This document shows, one piece after another, positions 1-8,284 of a stretch of DNA of 37,807 nt. A model generated the notes under the pieces. That model had not been told where the DNA came from and searched no databases. It saw nothing but the letters and a program-made list of their open reading frames with translations. A program made the position numbers and the translations under genes. This stretch comes from Deltaproteobacteria bacterium (GTDB lineage: Bacteria; Desulfobacterota; DSM-4660; Desulfatiglandales; HGW-15): contig JAFGGA010000223.1 in assembly GCA_016930835.1 (NCBI GenBank), positions 1 through 37,807 on the forward strand, read 5' to 3'. How positions within the stretch are numbered: position 1 is the first letter of the stretch; each line of letters opens with the position of its first letter.

Positions 1-106
1 GTTTTCCGATCTCACAATAAAAAAGTCCTATTGATTGTATAAAGAACATTGAAGCATTTTGGAAGAGTTGTCGATGAAAGAATTGAACGCACAGGAGGTG
101 CCTTTG

Positions 107-1135
107 ATGTCTCATTTCGCAATCAGGCAGTCAGCCACAAATGGACTTATTGATGGTAGAAAATTGGCTGATTTCCTTCCCATGGAATCCCCGGGAGCCG
201 TCTTTGATGAGGTCAAGATGATCCTTCATATGATCTCTCCTCATTATCATGAAGCAAGTGTTACTTCCTCCTTTATCTTAGCCATGAACCTTTATAATGG
301 AAATTATCCAGGATATCGTGCTTGTAACACAAAATATCATGATCTTCGGCATACAACAGACACTTTCTTGGCAATGGCACGTCTAATTCATGGTGCTATT
401 ATACAGGGGGAAGCATTAACCGAGCATGAGATCCAATTGGGTTTGGCTGCGGCACTTCTCCATGACGCTGGGTATATACAAAAAAAACATGATCAACATG
501 GAACAGGTGCAAAATATACGGCTAATCACGTTCAGAGAAGTATGGATTTTTTTGAACGTTATGGCAGTGAATACGGTCTTTCGGATGATGATATTACATC
601 CGGTCGAAGCATGATTTTGTGTACGGATCTCGCGGTCGAGATCTCTCATATCCACTTTCCTTCCAAACAAATTGCCCTGCTCGGAAAAATGCTTGGTACT
701 GCCGATCTTCTGGCTCAAATGGCGGACAGGATCTACCTTGAAAAACTGCTTTATCTTTACCAGGAATTCAAGGAAGCCAAGATAGGAGGATATAAAAGTG
801 AAATAGATCTCCTTGAAAAAACAGTAGGTTTTTATGACTTTATATCGAATCGGTTTGCGACGGCGCTCGATAAGGTCAATGAATTTATGCTGTACCATTT
901 CCTAACCCGATGGGGGATTATGAAGGATCTTTACTTGGAGGCAGTGGAAAATCAAAAGAATTACCTCAAGAAGATCCTTAGAATGCGAGGTGCTGATCCG
1001 CGCGGCTTTTTGCGACGAAGTGGTATTGTTGCTCACATTCGGCGAAAATACACCCAACAGCGATTTCGTGATATTTTCTCAATCAATCGATCTGTTAATA
1101 ATAGAATACAACCTATACCTCAAACTATTTCATAG
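107..1135 (+). CDS. HD-domain metal-dependent phosphohydrolase
   Basis: Predicted cytoplasmic HD-superfamily hydrolase of 342 residues. The visible metal-binding signature is a YHDLRH segment (His78), the HD doublet in LLHDAGY (His119-Asp120) and a later conserved Asp in a TADLLAQMADR-like helix. This is the arrangement of HDc/PDEase-type phosphohydrolases acting on nucleotides or cyclic nucleotides. The substrate cannot be read from sequence, and no sensor or GYP motif typical of c-di-GMP HD-GYP enzymes is present. The ORF stays open to a TTG at 59 and an ATG at 74. I chose ATG 107 because a strong AGGAGG lies 8 nt ahead of it (93-98). The stop is TAG. A small zinc-ribbon ORF follows 13 nt later. 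Confidence 0.8.
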   Translation: MSHFAIRQSATNGLIDGRKLADFLPMESPGAVFDEVKMILHMISPHYHEASVTSSFILAMNLYNGNYPGYRACNTKYHDLRHTTDTFLAMARLIHGAIIQGEALTEHEIQLGLAAALLHDAGYIQKKHDQHGTGAKYTANHVQRSMDFFERYGSEYGLSDDDITSGRSMILCTDLAVEISHIHFPSKQIALLGKMLGTADLLAQMADRIYLEKLLYLYQEFKEAKIGGYKSEIDLLEKTVGFYDFISNRFATALDKVNEFMLYHFLTRWGIMKDLYLEAVENQKNYLKKILRMRGADPRGFLRRSGIVAHIRRKYTQQRFRDIFSINRSVNNRIQPIPQTIS

Positions 1136-1148
1136 GAAATACGATTAA

Positions 1149-1388
1149 ATGATGGAATATCATTATTGTTCACACTGTGGGATGTTCACGGGAAAAGAAA
1201 ATGGAATTTGCTTGTATTGTTGGAATGATTTAAGAAATCACTCACACCGTTCTTTCAGCGAAGTGGTTCGCTCAATTCTGCTGTCTATGTTTAATAACCT
1301 ACCTCTTTTCCTCCAAGGCAGGGTAGTCCATCCCGAGCCCTGCCTATCCTCCCTTGTCAAAAGACAGCCATCCGAGGATCTCCTTTGA
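1149..1388 (+). CDS. Small zinc-ribbon protein (hypothetical)
   Basis: A 79-residue ORF starting 13 nt after the HD-domain gene. Its N-terminus has a tidy C-x2-C-x10-C-x2-C pattern (Cys7, Cys10, Cys21, Cys24), which suggests one zinc ribbon. The rest has no recognisable motif. A weak AGGAA sits about 9 nt before ATG 1149, and ATG 1152 is an alternative. The last 45 nt run antisense through the 3' end of the downstream amidohydrolase gene, so the C-terminus may be incidental. The function is unknown. It could be a real small protein translated with the HD gene, or a chance ORF. Confidence 0.4.
   Translation: MMEYHYCSHCGMFTGKENGICLYCWNDLRNHSHRSFSEVVRSILLSMFNNLPLFLQGRVVHPEPCLSSLVKRQPSEDLL
1317..1344. 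other. Inverted repeat between convergent genes
   Basis: A perfect 7-bp inverted repeat, GGCAGGG (1317-1323) and CCCTGCC (1338-1344), with a 14-nt loop lies exactly at the 3' end of the minus-strand amidohydrolase gene. There is no T-run on either strand. A factor-independent terminator is therefore unlikely, but it may stabilise the transcript end. Confidence 0.3.
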
Positions 1389-2672
1389 TTTCTTTGCGGC
1401 GCGTGTCATGATATCCGCCAGATCCAAGGTTAAGATCTCTTTGTTTTTCATAACAACATTACCATTGACAATCATATCTGTGATGTCATCTCCTCTCGCG
1501 GCATAAACAATGTGGGAATAGGGATTATACATGGGTATAAGGTGCGGCTTGTTTGTATCAATAATAACAATATCCGCCTTTTTCCCTTTCTCAATCGACC
1601 CGATATACTGATCCATCTTCAAAGCCTTTGCACCGTCTATTGTCGCCATACGCAAAACGGTTAAGGCATCCATAACTGTCGGATCCATCGTGGATACTTT
1701 ATGAAGCTTCGCCGCCATGTCCATTTCTAACAAAAGATCTAAATTATTGTTAGAAGCGCATCCGTCCGTGCCAAGGCCGACCGGAATTCCAGCCGTGAGC
1801 ATTTTATATATGGGAGCGATGCCTGAGGCCAACTTCATATTACTTTCAGGATTATGAATAACATTGACTTTATATTCCGCCAAGACTTCAATTTCATGAT
1901 CATTCAAGTGTACGCAATGATCTGCAATGAGATGTGGCCCCAAGATACCTAACGCGCGAAGATGTTCAACTGGCCGTTTTCCATATTTTTTTTGAATTTC
2001 AACCACCTCATGGTGTGTTTCAGCGAGATGGATAATCAAAGGGACTTGGTATTTTAATGCCAAATCATGGGTGGCTCGAAGTAGATCGGGGCTACACGTG
2101 AATGTGGCATGGGGTTCAACCGCAATCGAAACAAGCGGATCACCCTGCCATTTGTTTATTAGCCATTCAGTATATTGGAGCCCTTTTTCAATAGATCCAT
2201 AATTCGGAGAATCAAAATCATAAAGAACTTCACCCACAAGGCATCTGAGTCCGGAAGCCTTTCCCGCTTTAGCCGTTTCGTCCTCAAATAGATACATATC
2301 ACAAAAAGTAGTCGTTCCGGACATAATCATCTCTGCACAAGCTAGTATCGTGCCCAAATATACAAATTCAGAATCCATTTTACTTTCCACAGGAAATATA
2401 TAATGGTTCAGCCAATCCATGAGAGGTAAATCATCTGCAAGCCCTCGAAACAAAGTCATAGCGGCATGCGTATGCCCATTTATCAATCCAGGGAGAACGA
2501 TGCCCCCTTTGGCGTCGATGATGACATCCGCATGAACGGTTTCCTTTGCTTCTTGACCGATGTATGTGATAGAATCACCTTCAATACCGATGGATCCATT
2601 TTCAATAATGGTATTAAAGGCATTCATTGTGAGGATCATCCCGTTTTTTATCGCTAGATCATAGTGATGCAT
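1344..2672 (-). CDS. mtaD: Amidohydrolase, 5-methylthioadenosine/S-adenosylhomocysteine deaminase type
   Basis: Cytoplasmic metal-dependent amidohydrolase of the MtaD/TrzN/SsnA group, 442 residues (full length for the family). It has the GHTH metal motif (His67, His69), a HLAETHHE segment (His215, Glu218) and the GTDGCASNN loop with the metal-binding Asp303. An N-terminal beta-sandwich with the usual PGLINGHTH entry is present. The expected reaction is deamination of 5'-methylthioadenosine, S-adenosylhomocysteine or adenosine to the inosine analogue. AGGAGG lies 7 nt upstream of ATG 2672. It sits 36 nt behind the purine nucleoside phosphorylase gene, so the pair forms a salvage operon: deaminate, then phosphorolyse. 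Exact substrate preference is inference. Confidence 0.85.
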   Translation of the reverse strand: MHHYDLAIKNGMILTMNAFNTIIENGSIGIEGDSITYIGQEAKETVHADVIIDAKGGIVLPGLINGHTHAAMTLFRGLADDLPLMDWLNHYIFPVESKMDSEFVYLGTILACAEMIMSGTTTFCDMYLFEDETAKAGKASGLRCLVGEVLYDFDSPNYGSIEKGLQYTEWLINKWQGDPLVSIAVEPHATFTCSPDLLRATHDLALKYQVPLIIHLAETHHEVVEIQKKYGKRPVEHLRALGILGPHLIADHCVHLNDHEIEVLAEYKVNVIHNPESNMKLASGIAPIYKMLTAGIPVGLGTDGCASNNNLDLLLEMDMAAKLHKVSTMDPTVMDALTVLRMATIDGAKALKMDQYIGSIEKGKKADIVIIDTNKPHLIPMYNPYSHIVYAARGDDITDMIVNGNVVMKNKEILTLDLADIMTRAAKKSKEILGWLSFDKGG

Positions 2673-2708
2673 GAAAGCCTCCTAACCTTGGAATAGATTT
2701 TAAAACCG

Positions 2709-3521
2709 TTATAGATCTCCAATAATCTTCTCCCAAAGATTCGAGAGGGTAGGGCTGATTGTGTTAGCAGTTGTAATGACTTCATCAATCGAGGTCTGAT
2801 TCATACAATCCGGGAGATTAACATTAGTAATGGCAACAATCACCATTATTTTAAGACCACAATGCACACCTATGATAACTTCCGATACAGTTGACATCCC
2901 CACTGCATCCGCACCCGCTAGTCTCAAGAATCGTGTCTCCGAAGGAGTTTCAAGGCTCGGGCCAACAATTCCGACGTAGATTCCTTGTTTAAGCGAAATC
3001 CTATTTGCCAACGCATGCCGGTGGGCGAGAGATATCAGTTCCGGGTCATAAACCTTGGACATGTCTGGAAAGCGAGGGCCGAATTCATCCAGGTTAGGGC
3101 CTATTAAAGGATTATTGCCCGTTAAATTGATATGATCACTGACAACCATTATATCACCGGGCCGAAAAAGGGGGTTTAATCCACCTGCAGCACTGGAGAT
3201 AAATAGATACTGAATACCGAGTTTGGACATCACCCGGATAGGAAAAGTAATATCATTAAGAGAATAACCTTCATAGATATGAAAACGCCCTTCCATGGCT
3301 ACTATCGGTTTATTGGAGAGGCTTCCAAGGACAAGTGTTCCTTTGTGCCCGGTGATGGTCGATTTCGGAAAATGTGGTATTTCTTTATAGGGGAGTCGAA
3401 AATAAACATCCATATTATGTGTCAGATCGCCAAGGCCTGTTCCCGTGATCATCCCTATCAAAGGCGGTCTATTTAACTTTGATTTAAGAAAAGCCGTGGC
3501 TTCATGGATCTTTTTCAACAT
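2709..3521 (-). CDS. punA: Purine nucleoside phosphorylase (trimeric, PNP/MTAP family)
   Basis: A 270-residue class I (trimeric) purine nucleoside phosphorylase, which cleaves a purine nucleoside with phosphate to give free base and ribose-1-phosphate. Family blocks seen in order: TGTGLG phosphate loop (26-31), GHKG (58-61), EGRFHIYEGY (77-86), SSAAGGLN (109-116), SDHINLTGNNPL (128-139), GPRFPDMS (148-155), GPSLETPSE (187-195) and ITN (231-233). Glu191 in the ET pair and Asn233 are the residues that favour 6-oxopurines, which argues for inosine/guanosine rather than methylthioadenosine. This fits a neighbouring deaminase that would supply hypoxanthine nucleosides. AAGGAGAT precedes ATG 3521. 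It is the first gene of the minus-strand pair. Confidence 0.88.
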   Translation of the reverse strand: MLKKIHEATAFLKSKLNRPPLIGMITGTGLGDLTHNMDVYFRLPYKEIPHFPKSTITGHKGTLVLGSLSNKPIVAMEGRFHIYEGYSLNDITFPIRVMSKLGIQYLFISSAAGGLNPLFRPGDIMVVSDHINLTGNNPLIGPNLDEFGPRFPDMSKVYDPELISLAHRHALANRISLKQGIYVGIVGPSLETPSETRFLRLAGADAVGMSTVSEVIIGVHCGLKIMVIVAITNVNLPDCMNQTSIDEVITTANTISPTLSNLWEKIIGDL

Positions 3522-3645
3522 AATATCTCCTTGATAATTATTTGCAAGGATACCTTATTTGATTCAATAGGCCAGATTATCTGAAATGTCAATAAGTTAA
3601 GTCGTTCTTTTCCCGGTTTTTTGGAAAACGTTACAATAAAAAGGG

Positions 3646-3674
3646 TTGACAAGTATGGAATTAAACTTTAACTT
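3646..3674 (+). promoter_or_regulatory. Sigma-70-like promoter for the lytic transglycosylase gene
   Basis: A perfect TTGACA (3646-3651) is followed after 17 nt by TAACTT (3669-3674), a weak -10. Transcription would begin near 3681, just upstream of the AAGGAGGA ribosome binding site at 3693-3700. It lies between divergent genes. Prediction from sequence only. Confidence 0.5.
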
Positions 3675-3706
3675 TCCATGCCTTTGAATTAAAAGGAGGA
3701 ATTCGA

Positions 3707-4366
3707 TTGGATGCAGAATCACTGAATAAAATCTCTTTTAAAGCCTTGATCCATTGGATGTTCGTAATGGCAATCATCTACTGTTTCATCGTTGGATTTT
3801 ACCGGGCTGTTGAGGAGGATATACAACAAATCTCCATAATTGAGCAAGAGCAACAACCAGACGAGACCGTTGATAAAAATGCCTTAGCTGATGATATTTT
3901 GGAATTCACTGATTACAATCAATATCCTAGTCTCAAAATTGAAGTTAAAGAGGAGATATTTCATCCGCTTATTATTGAAGCATGTAATAAGCACGGCATG
4001 GACCCGGCTTTGGTCAAGGCAATCATCCTGGCCGAATCAAGCTATAATCCACTGGCTGTCTCAAAAAAGGGGGCTCGCGGGCTCATGCAATTGATGCCCG
4101 ATACAGCCTCTGACGTGGGCGTGGAAGATCCATTTGATCCGGAACATAATATTAATGGTGGAATCCTGTATCTCAAGAAACTCATGAAGCAATTTAAGGG
4201 AGATCTTCATTTGACCTTGGCCGCTTATAATGCCGGTAGCAAAAAAGTTAAAAAATATCAGGGCATTCCTCCCTATAATGCCACCCGACATTATGTCGAG
4301 AATGTATTAAAATACTACCAAAAATATCAGAAAGAACACAGTCAAGAAAAAAGCGGTAAGGCTTAA
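3707..4366 (+). CDS. Membrane-anchored lytic transglycosylase (SLT domain)
   Basis: A 219-residue peptidoglycan lytic transglycosylase. A single N-terminal membrane segment (about residues 14-32) is followed by an acidic, low-complexity linker and a C-terminal SLT domain. The domain shows the catalytic Glu110 in AIILAESSYNP, then the GARGLMQLMPDTA block, a DPEHNINGG turn and AAYNAG, all hallmarks of Slt70/MltC-type folds. It would act in the periplasm on murein strands, cleaving with 1,6-anhydro product formation. The start is TTG at 3707: it has AAGGAGGA 6 nt upstream, and the ATG at 3711 is out of frame and closes after four codons. A promoter-like TTGACA lies upstream. Confidence 0.88.
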   Translation: MDAESLNKISFKALIHWMFVMAIIYCFIVGFYRAVEEDIQQISIIEQEQQPDETVDKNALADDILEFTDYNQYPSLKIEVKEEIFHPLIIEACNKHGMDPALVKAIILAESSYNPLAVSKKGARGLMQLMPDTASDVGVEDPFDPEHNINGGILYLKKLMKQFKGDLHLTLAAYNAGSKKVKKYQGIPPYNATRHYVENVLKYYQKYQKEHSQEKSGKA

Positions 4367-4582
4367 TGAGTGTCTAAGATATAGTGGTTTAATGGCGGAG
4401 ATCCACCTACATTTTTTTCGAATGAATATGGCTAAACACCCATCCGAAAATATCATCTGTTCCAATCCCTATCTTGCATTCAATTTTTGTTCTTGACCAA
4501 CCTATTATCTGGCTACTATATACATTCGTATTTAAAGCGATCCTTAACCTTACAAAGCAAGCCGGATACCATTCTATTAAAA

Positions 4583-5461
4583 ATGAAAAAAATCGATCTT
4601 CATATTCATTCAAAATGTTCTGATGGCAAGATGACGGTCCTTGAGATTTTTTGCAGGGCAAATCAACAAGGTCTAAAATTGATATCCATTACAGACCATG
4701 ACTCCATTGAGTGTCAAGAAGAGGCAAAAAGGGTGGCTGATCAATTTCATATGCAATATCTGAATGGGTTGGAACTAAATATTTCATTTTCACACCCAGA
4801 TTATATAGCTGGGAAACCCATATCGCTTGATTTACTTGCCTATGATTATGATGATAAATATCCACCCCTCGTGAATAAGCTTATTGAATTGAGAGCCTTT
4901 AGAGAAAAAAGGGCTGCGGAGATCCTCGAAAAGGTGAATATGGAGCTTGAAAAAGAAAAGCTTCAGAAATTAACAAAAAGAGATTTGGTTGAGATTCAAA
5001 ATTCCGTTGACGGGTCTTTTGGTCGTCCGCACATCGCAAATTATCTGGTTAAAATGGGTATTGTGGCCGGTCGACAAGAAGCCTTTGATAAATACCTGGT
5101 CAAATGCAATGTCCCTAAAATGCCGGTTAGCCTACCCGAAGCCTCTGAATTGGTTAAAGGTGCGGGTGGAAAATTAATACTTGCTCATCCAAATGATCCC
5201 AGAGGCACTTCTCTTATCAAATTTACCAAGGATCCTATGGAACAACAAAAAATTATTTGTGATACAATGCTACCGTTCATCGACGGCGTCGAATGTTTTC
5301 ATTCCATGCATGACCCTGAAACGACAGCGTCATACGTCCAATTCGCACAAGAAATGAATTTGATGATAACAGGAGGGTCCGATTGCCACCAGAACCCCAT
5401 CATCATGGGTAGCTTGGATATTCCCGAATACGTGGCCGAGCAATTTGGTTTGGTATTATAA
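4583..5461 (+). CDS. PHP-domain phosphoesterase (TrpH/YciV-like)
   Basis: A 292-residue PHP-domain protein. Metal-binding motifs are in the expected order: DLHIHSKCSDG at residues 5-15, ITDHDS, GLELN, a LAHPND segment and GGSDCHQ near the end. This matches the YciV/RNase AM group, which acts on nucleoside 3',5'-bisphosphates or 5' ends of short RNAs. The exact substrate here is inferred from family only. The ORF is open back to 4487, but homology begins at ATG 4583. No strong ribosome binding site is seen there. The 216 nt between the transglycosylase gene and this start contain no recognisable gene. Confidence 0.8.
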   Translation: MKKIDLHIHSKCSDGKMTVLEIFCRANQQGLKLISITDHDSIECQEEAKRVADQFHMQYLNGLELNISFSHPDYIAGKPISLDLLAYDYDDKYPPLVNKLIELRAFREKRAAEILEKVNMELEKEKLQKLTKRDLVEIQNSVDGSFGRPHIANYLVKMGIVAGRQEAFDKYLVKCNVPKMPVSLPEASELVKGAGGKLILAHPNDPRGTSLIKFTKDPMEQQKIICDTMLPFIDGVECFHSMHDPETTASYVQFAQEMNLMITGGSDCHQNPIIMGSLDIPEYVAEQFGLVL

Positions 5462-5507
5462 AGATAGGTTTCATCGATTTTAGCAAGAAATAAGGAAAAA
5501 ATTTTCT

Positions 5508-6512
5508 ATGCAATCCTTAATGGAAGATCTTATGGATCCGGCGGCCTTTCCGGATACAACCGAGTGTATCAAACTCGTTCAGACCCACATTTCCATGGTG
5601 TACATTGGGGATTCATTCGTCTACAAGATCAAAAAGCCTGTTAATTTTGGTTTTTTAGATTTTTCAAGCCTTGAAAAAAGGCATTACTATTGTCAACAAG
5701 AGCTTAACCTTAATAAACGTTTAGCAAAAACATTATATCTGGATGTCCTGCCAGTTGTTTTTGATGGAGAAAAACATAAAATATCATTGACCGGAAAGAA
5801 TGGGGATATTGTTGATTATGCAGTAAGAATGAAAAAGATATCAGAACGGATGCTCATGAAATCTCTTTATGAACGAAACGAATTGACGGCTAAACACCTT
5901 GAAGATCTTGCCCATCTTTTGCATCAATTTCATACGACCGCCATGCACTCCTCTGAGATCGCTGAATTCGGGAAACCTGATATGTTTCGAATCAACACGG
6001 ATGAAAATTTTGTGCAGACTCAAAAATATATCGATATAACCATAAACGAAAAGGATTTTAAGTCCATTAAGCGATGGACCGATCATTTTTACCTAAATAA
6101 TCGGGAGACTTTTTTCACACGTATAAAAAATAACAAGATAAGAGATTGTCATGGTGATCTGCATATGGAGCATATCTCGTTGGAGGACCCCATCGCAATC
6201 TTTGATTGTATTGAATTTAACGATCGTTTTCGCTATACGGACACTCTTGCCGATATTGCTTTCTTACTCATGGACTTGGAATACAGGAATGGAAAATCCT
6301 TTTCCGACGCCCTCTGGCGCTATTATTCCCGAATATCCAATGATAAGGAGATCGCTTTGTTGACCTTTTACAAGGTGTATCGGGCTTATGTGAGAGGGAA
6401 GGTTATAAGCTTTCAGATTGACGATCCCCAAATATCCGCAGAAAAAAAAGAGGACGCGACCCAAACAGCAAAAAGATACTTTATGCTGGCAAAGAGTTAT
6501 ACTACAATCTAA
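5508..6512 (+). CDS. APH/choline-kinase-fold protein (COG2187-like)
   Basis: A 334-residue protein kinase-like phosphotransferase of the aminoglycoside phosphotransferase fold. The VYKIKKPVNFGFLDFSS region (about 44-60) carries the ATP-binding Lys. The catalytic loop is CHGDLHMEHI (His215-Gly216-Asp217), and FDCIEFNDRFRYTDTLADIAFL is the second metal-binding segment (quoted here only as the DCIEFN motif followed by an RxxD-rich helix). In many bacteria this domain is fused to a P-loop ATPase in one ~520-residue protein. Here the P-loop partner is a separate gene 34 nt downstream. The substrate is unknown, and there is no reason to call it a resistance gene. Confidence 0.75.
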   Translation: MQSLMEDLMDPAAFPDTTECIKLVQTHISMVYIGDSFVYKIKKPVNFGFLDFSSLEKRHYYCQQELNLNKRLAKTLYLDVLPVVFDGEKHKISLTGKNGDIVDYAVRMKKISERMLMKSLYERNELTAKHLEDLAHLLHQFHTTAMHSSEIAEFGKPDMFRINTDENFVQTQKYIDITINEKDFKSIKRWTDHFYLNNRETFFTRIKNNKIRDCHGDLHMEHISLEDPIAIFDCIEFNDRFRYTDTLADIAFLLMDLEYRNGKSFSDALWRYYSRISNDKEIALLTFYKVYRAYVRGKVISFQIDDPQISAEKKEDATQTAKRYFMLAKSYTTI

Positions 6513-6546
6513 ACCATCCAAGGAGTTTTAAGAGCGAGGTTTTTAT

Positions 6547-7149
6547 ATGAGAGAACCTTTTATCCAATTTATGAAAGATGAGTTAGGACCTGAAACCGTC
6601 TTAATTGCGTGCGGCCTCCCAGCCTCCTATAAAACGGAAACCACAGAGGTGATAGCCAAGCTTAAAGGTTATAGTGTACTTCGAACCGACATGATAAGAC
6701 TCGAGGTATTGAAGAATGAAGATATTTTTGATGAAAAAATCGCATCCAATATGAATAAGCGGACACTCGTTTATGATGAGGTGTTTAGGATGGCTGATGA
6801 GCTCGCCGGGAAAGGAAAAGGATTGATCTTAGATGCCACGTTTATTACCCAAGCACTGCGCAGACGCGCCGCGGAAGTGGCTTCAAAGCATAATAAAACC
6901 TTCGTCATTCAACAAACTCAATGTCCCAAAGAAATATCCATCAGCAGAATATTAAAAAGAACAAAAGAAAATTATGAATCCAATGCCTTAACGGAACAAG
7001 CCTACATGAATAATAAAAACAAATTCGAACATGTGGATACAGAAAACATCAAGGAACTTTATCCGATGCTTAAGGTTGTGCATCTCCTGGTGGACACAAC
7101 GTCTGATAAAGAAGAAGAATGGTTTGTTATTGATAAGGTGACGCGATAG
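6547..7149 (+). CDS. P-loop kinase-like protein with altered Walker A (COG0645-like)
   Basis: A 200-residue P-loop NTPase/small-molecule kinase-like protein, the usual C-terminal partner of the APH-like domain encoded just upstream. The expected Walker A GxxxxGK[ST] reads GLPASYKT (residues 23-30), with Tyr28 where the invariant glycine should be. The following SVLRTDMIR strand and the LILDATF motif look like the substrate and Walker B regions of the family. Whether it binds ATP normally is therefore uncertain. It is translated from ATG 6547 with weak upstream purines, and ends with TAG at 7147-7149, 27 nt before nadK. Confidence 0.7.
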   Translation: MREPFIQFMKDELGPETVLIACGLPASYKTETTEVIAKLKGYSVLRTDMIRLEVLKNEDIFDEKIASNMNKRTLVYDEVFRMADELAGKGKGLILDATFITQALRRRAAEVASKHNKTFVIQQTQCPKEISISRILKRTKENYESNALTEQAYMNNKNKFEHVDTENIKELYPMLKVVHLLVDTTSDKEEEWFVIDKVTR

Positions 7150-7176
7150 ACCAAAATATGAGGATGAAAGGGCTTC

Positions 7177-8073
7177 TTGGTGTCCAGTCGATCAGTAGGT
7201 ATCTATTATAAACATAATTATCAACCCGCCATGCTGGAGGCAAAAAAGCTTGGGAAATGGCTTCAAGAAAAAGGATTGACCATATTTATAGAAGATATGA
7301 GCCCTACCGGGCAACTTGAAGATTTTTCATTCCAGGCTAAGGCCTTAACCTTACAAAAAGAATTCGATTGGGTGGTTGTTCTTGGAGGTGATGGAACGCT
7401 TCTTGGCGCCGCGAGAAAAGTAGGGAGGCATCAAGTACCGATTCTTGGTGTAAATCTCGGAGGGTTGGGTTTTTTAACAAGCATCCCCCTAGATCGACTT
7501 TATTCCGCTATCGAAATGATCCTCAAAGAGCAGTTGGATGTCGAAGAACGATTGATGCTCCGCGCAAAGGTCTTTCGCTCCGATAAAGAGATATTTCGTT
7601 GTGTATGCCTTAACGATGTGGTTATCAATAAAGGCGCACTCGCGCGTATCCTCGAACTGGACGTGTATATTAATGACCAGATTTTAACAACCTTCAGATC
7701 GGATGGCCTGATCGTCGCCACGCCAACAGGATCAACCGCTTATAACCTTTCAGCTGGTGGCCCCATCCTTTACCCTTCCATGTTGAATTTTATTTTAACA
7801 CCCATATGCCCTTTTACATTAACAAATCGCCCTATCATATTACCTGACTCGGATATCATTACGATCCATATCATCAAGGAGAGTGAGGAAAAGGTTCATC
7901 TTACCTTTGACGGCCAAGTGGGGTTTGATCTTATTTTTGGAGATAAAATCGTCATCGATAAATCTGATGAAAAAATAAAACTATATAAATCTCCAGATAG
8001 AACCTACTTTGAGATATTAAGGGCAAAGCTTGGATGGGGAGGCGCAACAAATAATCAGGATGAAAACAGTTAA
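7177..8073 (+). CDS. nadK: NAD kinase
   Basis: Cytoplasmic NAD+ kinase (ATP + NAD+ to NADP+), 298 residues, normal length. Diagnostic motifs: VVLGGDGTLL with GGDGT at about 70-74, GVNLGGLGFLT, CLNDVVINKG (NE/D motif), and the TPTGSTAYNLSAGGPIL glycine-rich motif. The start is TTG 7177 or GTG 7180. Both follow an AGGATGAAAGGG stretch, and no in-frame ATG is close. The 3' end overlaps the start of the next small gene by 14 nt, so nadK is probably co-transcribed and coupled with the downstream genes through miaB. Confidence 0.92.
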   Translation: MVSSRSVGIYYKHNYQPAMLEAKKLGKWLQEKGLTIFIEDMSPTGQLEDFSFQAKALTLQKEFDWVVVLGGDGTLLGAARKVGRHQVPILGVNLGGLGFLTSIPLDRLYSAIEMILKEQLDVEERLMLRAKVFRSDKEIFRCVCLNDVVINKGALARILELDVYINDQILTTFRSDGLIVATPTGSTAYNLSAGGPILYPSMLNFILTPICPFTLTNRPIILPDSDIITIHIIKESEEKVHLTFDGQVGFDLIFGDKIVIDKSDEKIKLYKSPDRTYFEILRAKLGWGGATNNQDENS

Positions 8074-8284
8074 ACGTCGATTTAAAGTGAGACGCAATAT
8101 GATTAATTATATCAGTACTATTTTGGGTTCATATAGCGGTATTTGTTTCGCGCAAACCATCGATCCTAATGAGGCTGTTATCGAATTCGGGATATCCCCA
8201 TGTTGTTTGGAATTGGTTGAAGAAATCATTACATCTTTGATAAGGGATGAGGGAATTCGATTAGAAAAGATGGTTGTTTTATAA
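8060..8284 (+). CDS. DUF4911-like small protein
   Basis: A 74-residue protein (the ORF is open from 8030; ATG 8060 is preferred because it overlaps the nadK stop in a coupling arrangement). It starts with a basic segment, then a domain running from an SYSGICFAQTIDP block to a final helix. This resembles DUF4911, a short domain seen near miaB in related bacteria. I recognise the pattern from memory of family members only. Its stop overlaps the miaB ATG by one base (TAATG), so all three genes are likely translated as a unit. The function is unknown. Confidence 0.65.
   Translation: MKTVKRRFKVRRNMINYISTILGSYSGICFAQTIDPNEAVIEFGISPCCLELVEEIITSLIRDEGIRLEKMVVL

Noticed and set aside
5508-6512. Aminoglycoside resistance gene
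   Set aside because: Only the kinase fold and HGD loop match; the protein belongs to a broad housekeeping-like family paired with a P-loop partner.
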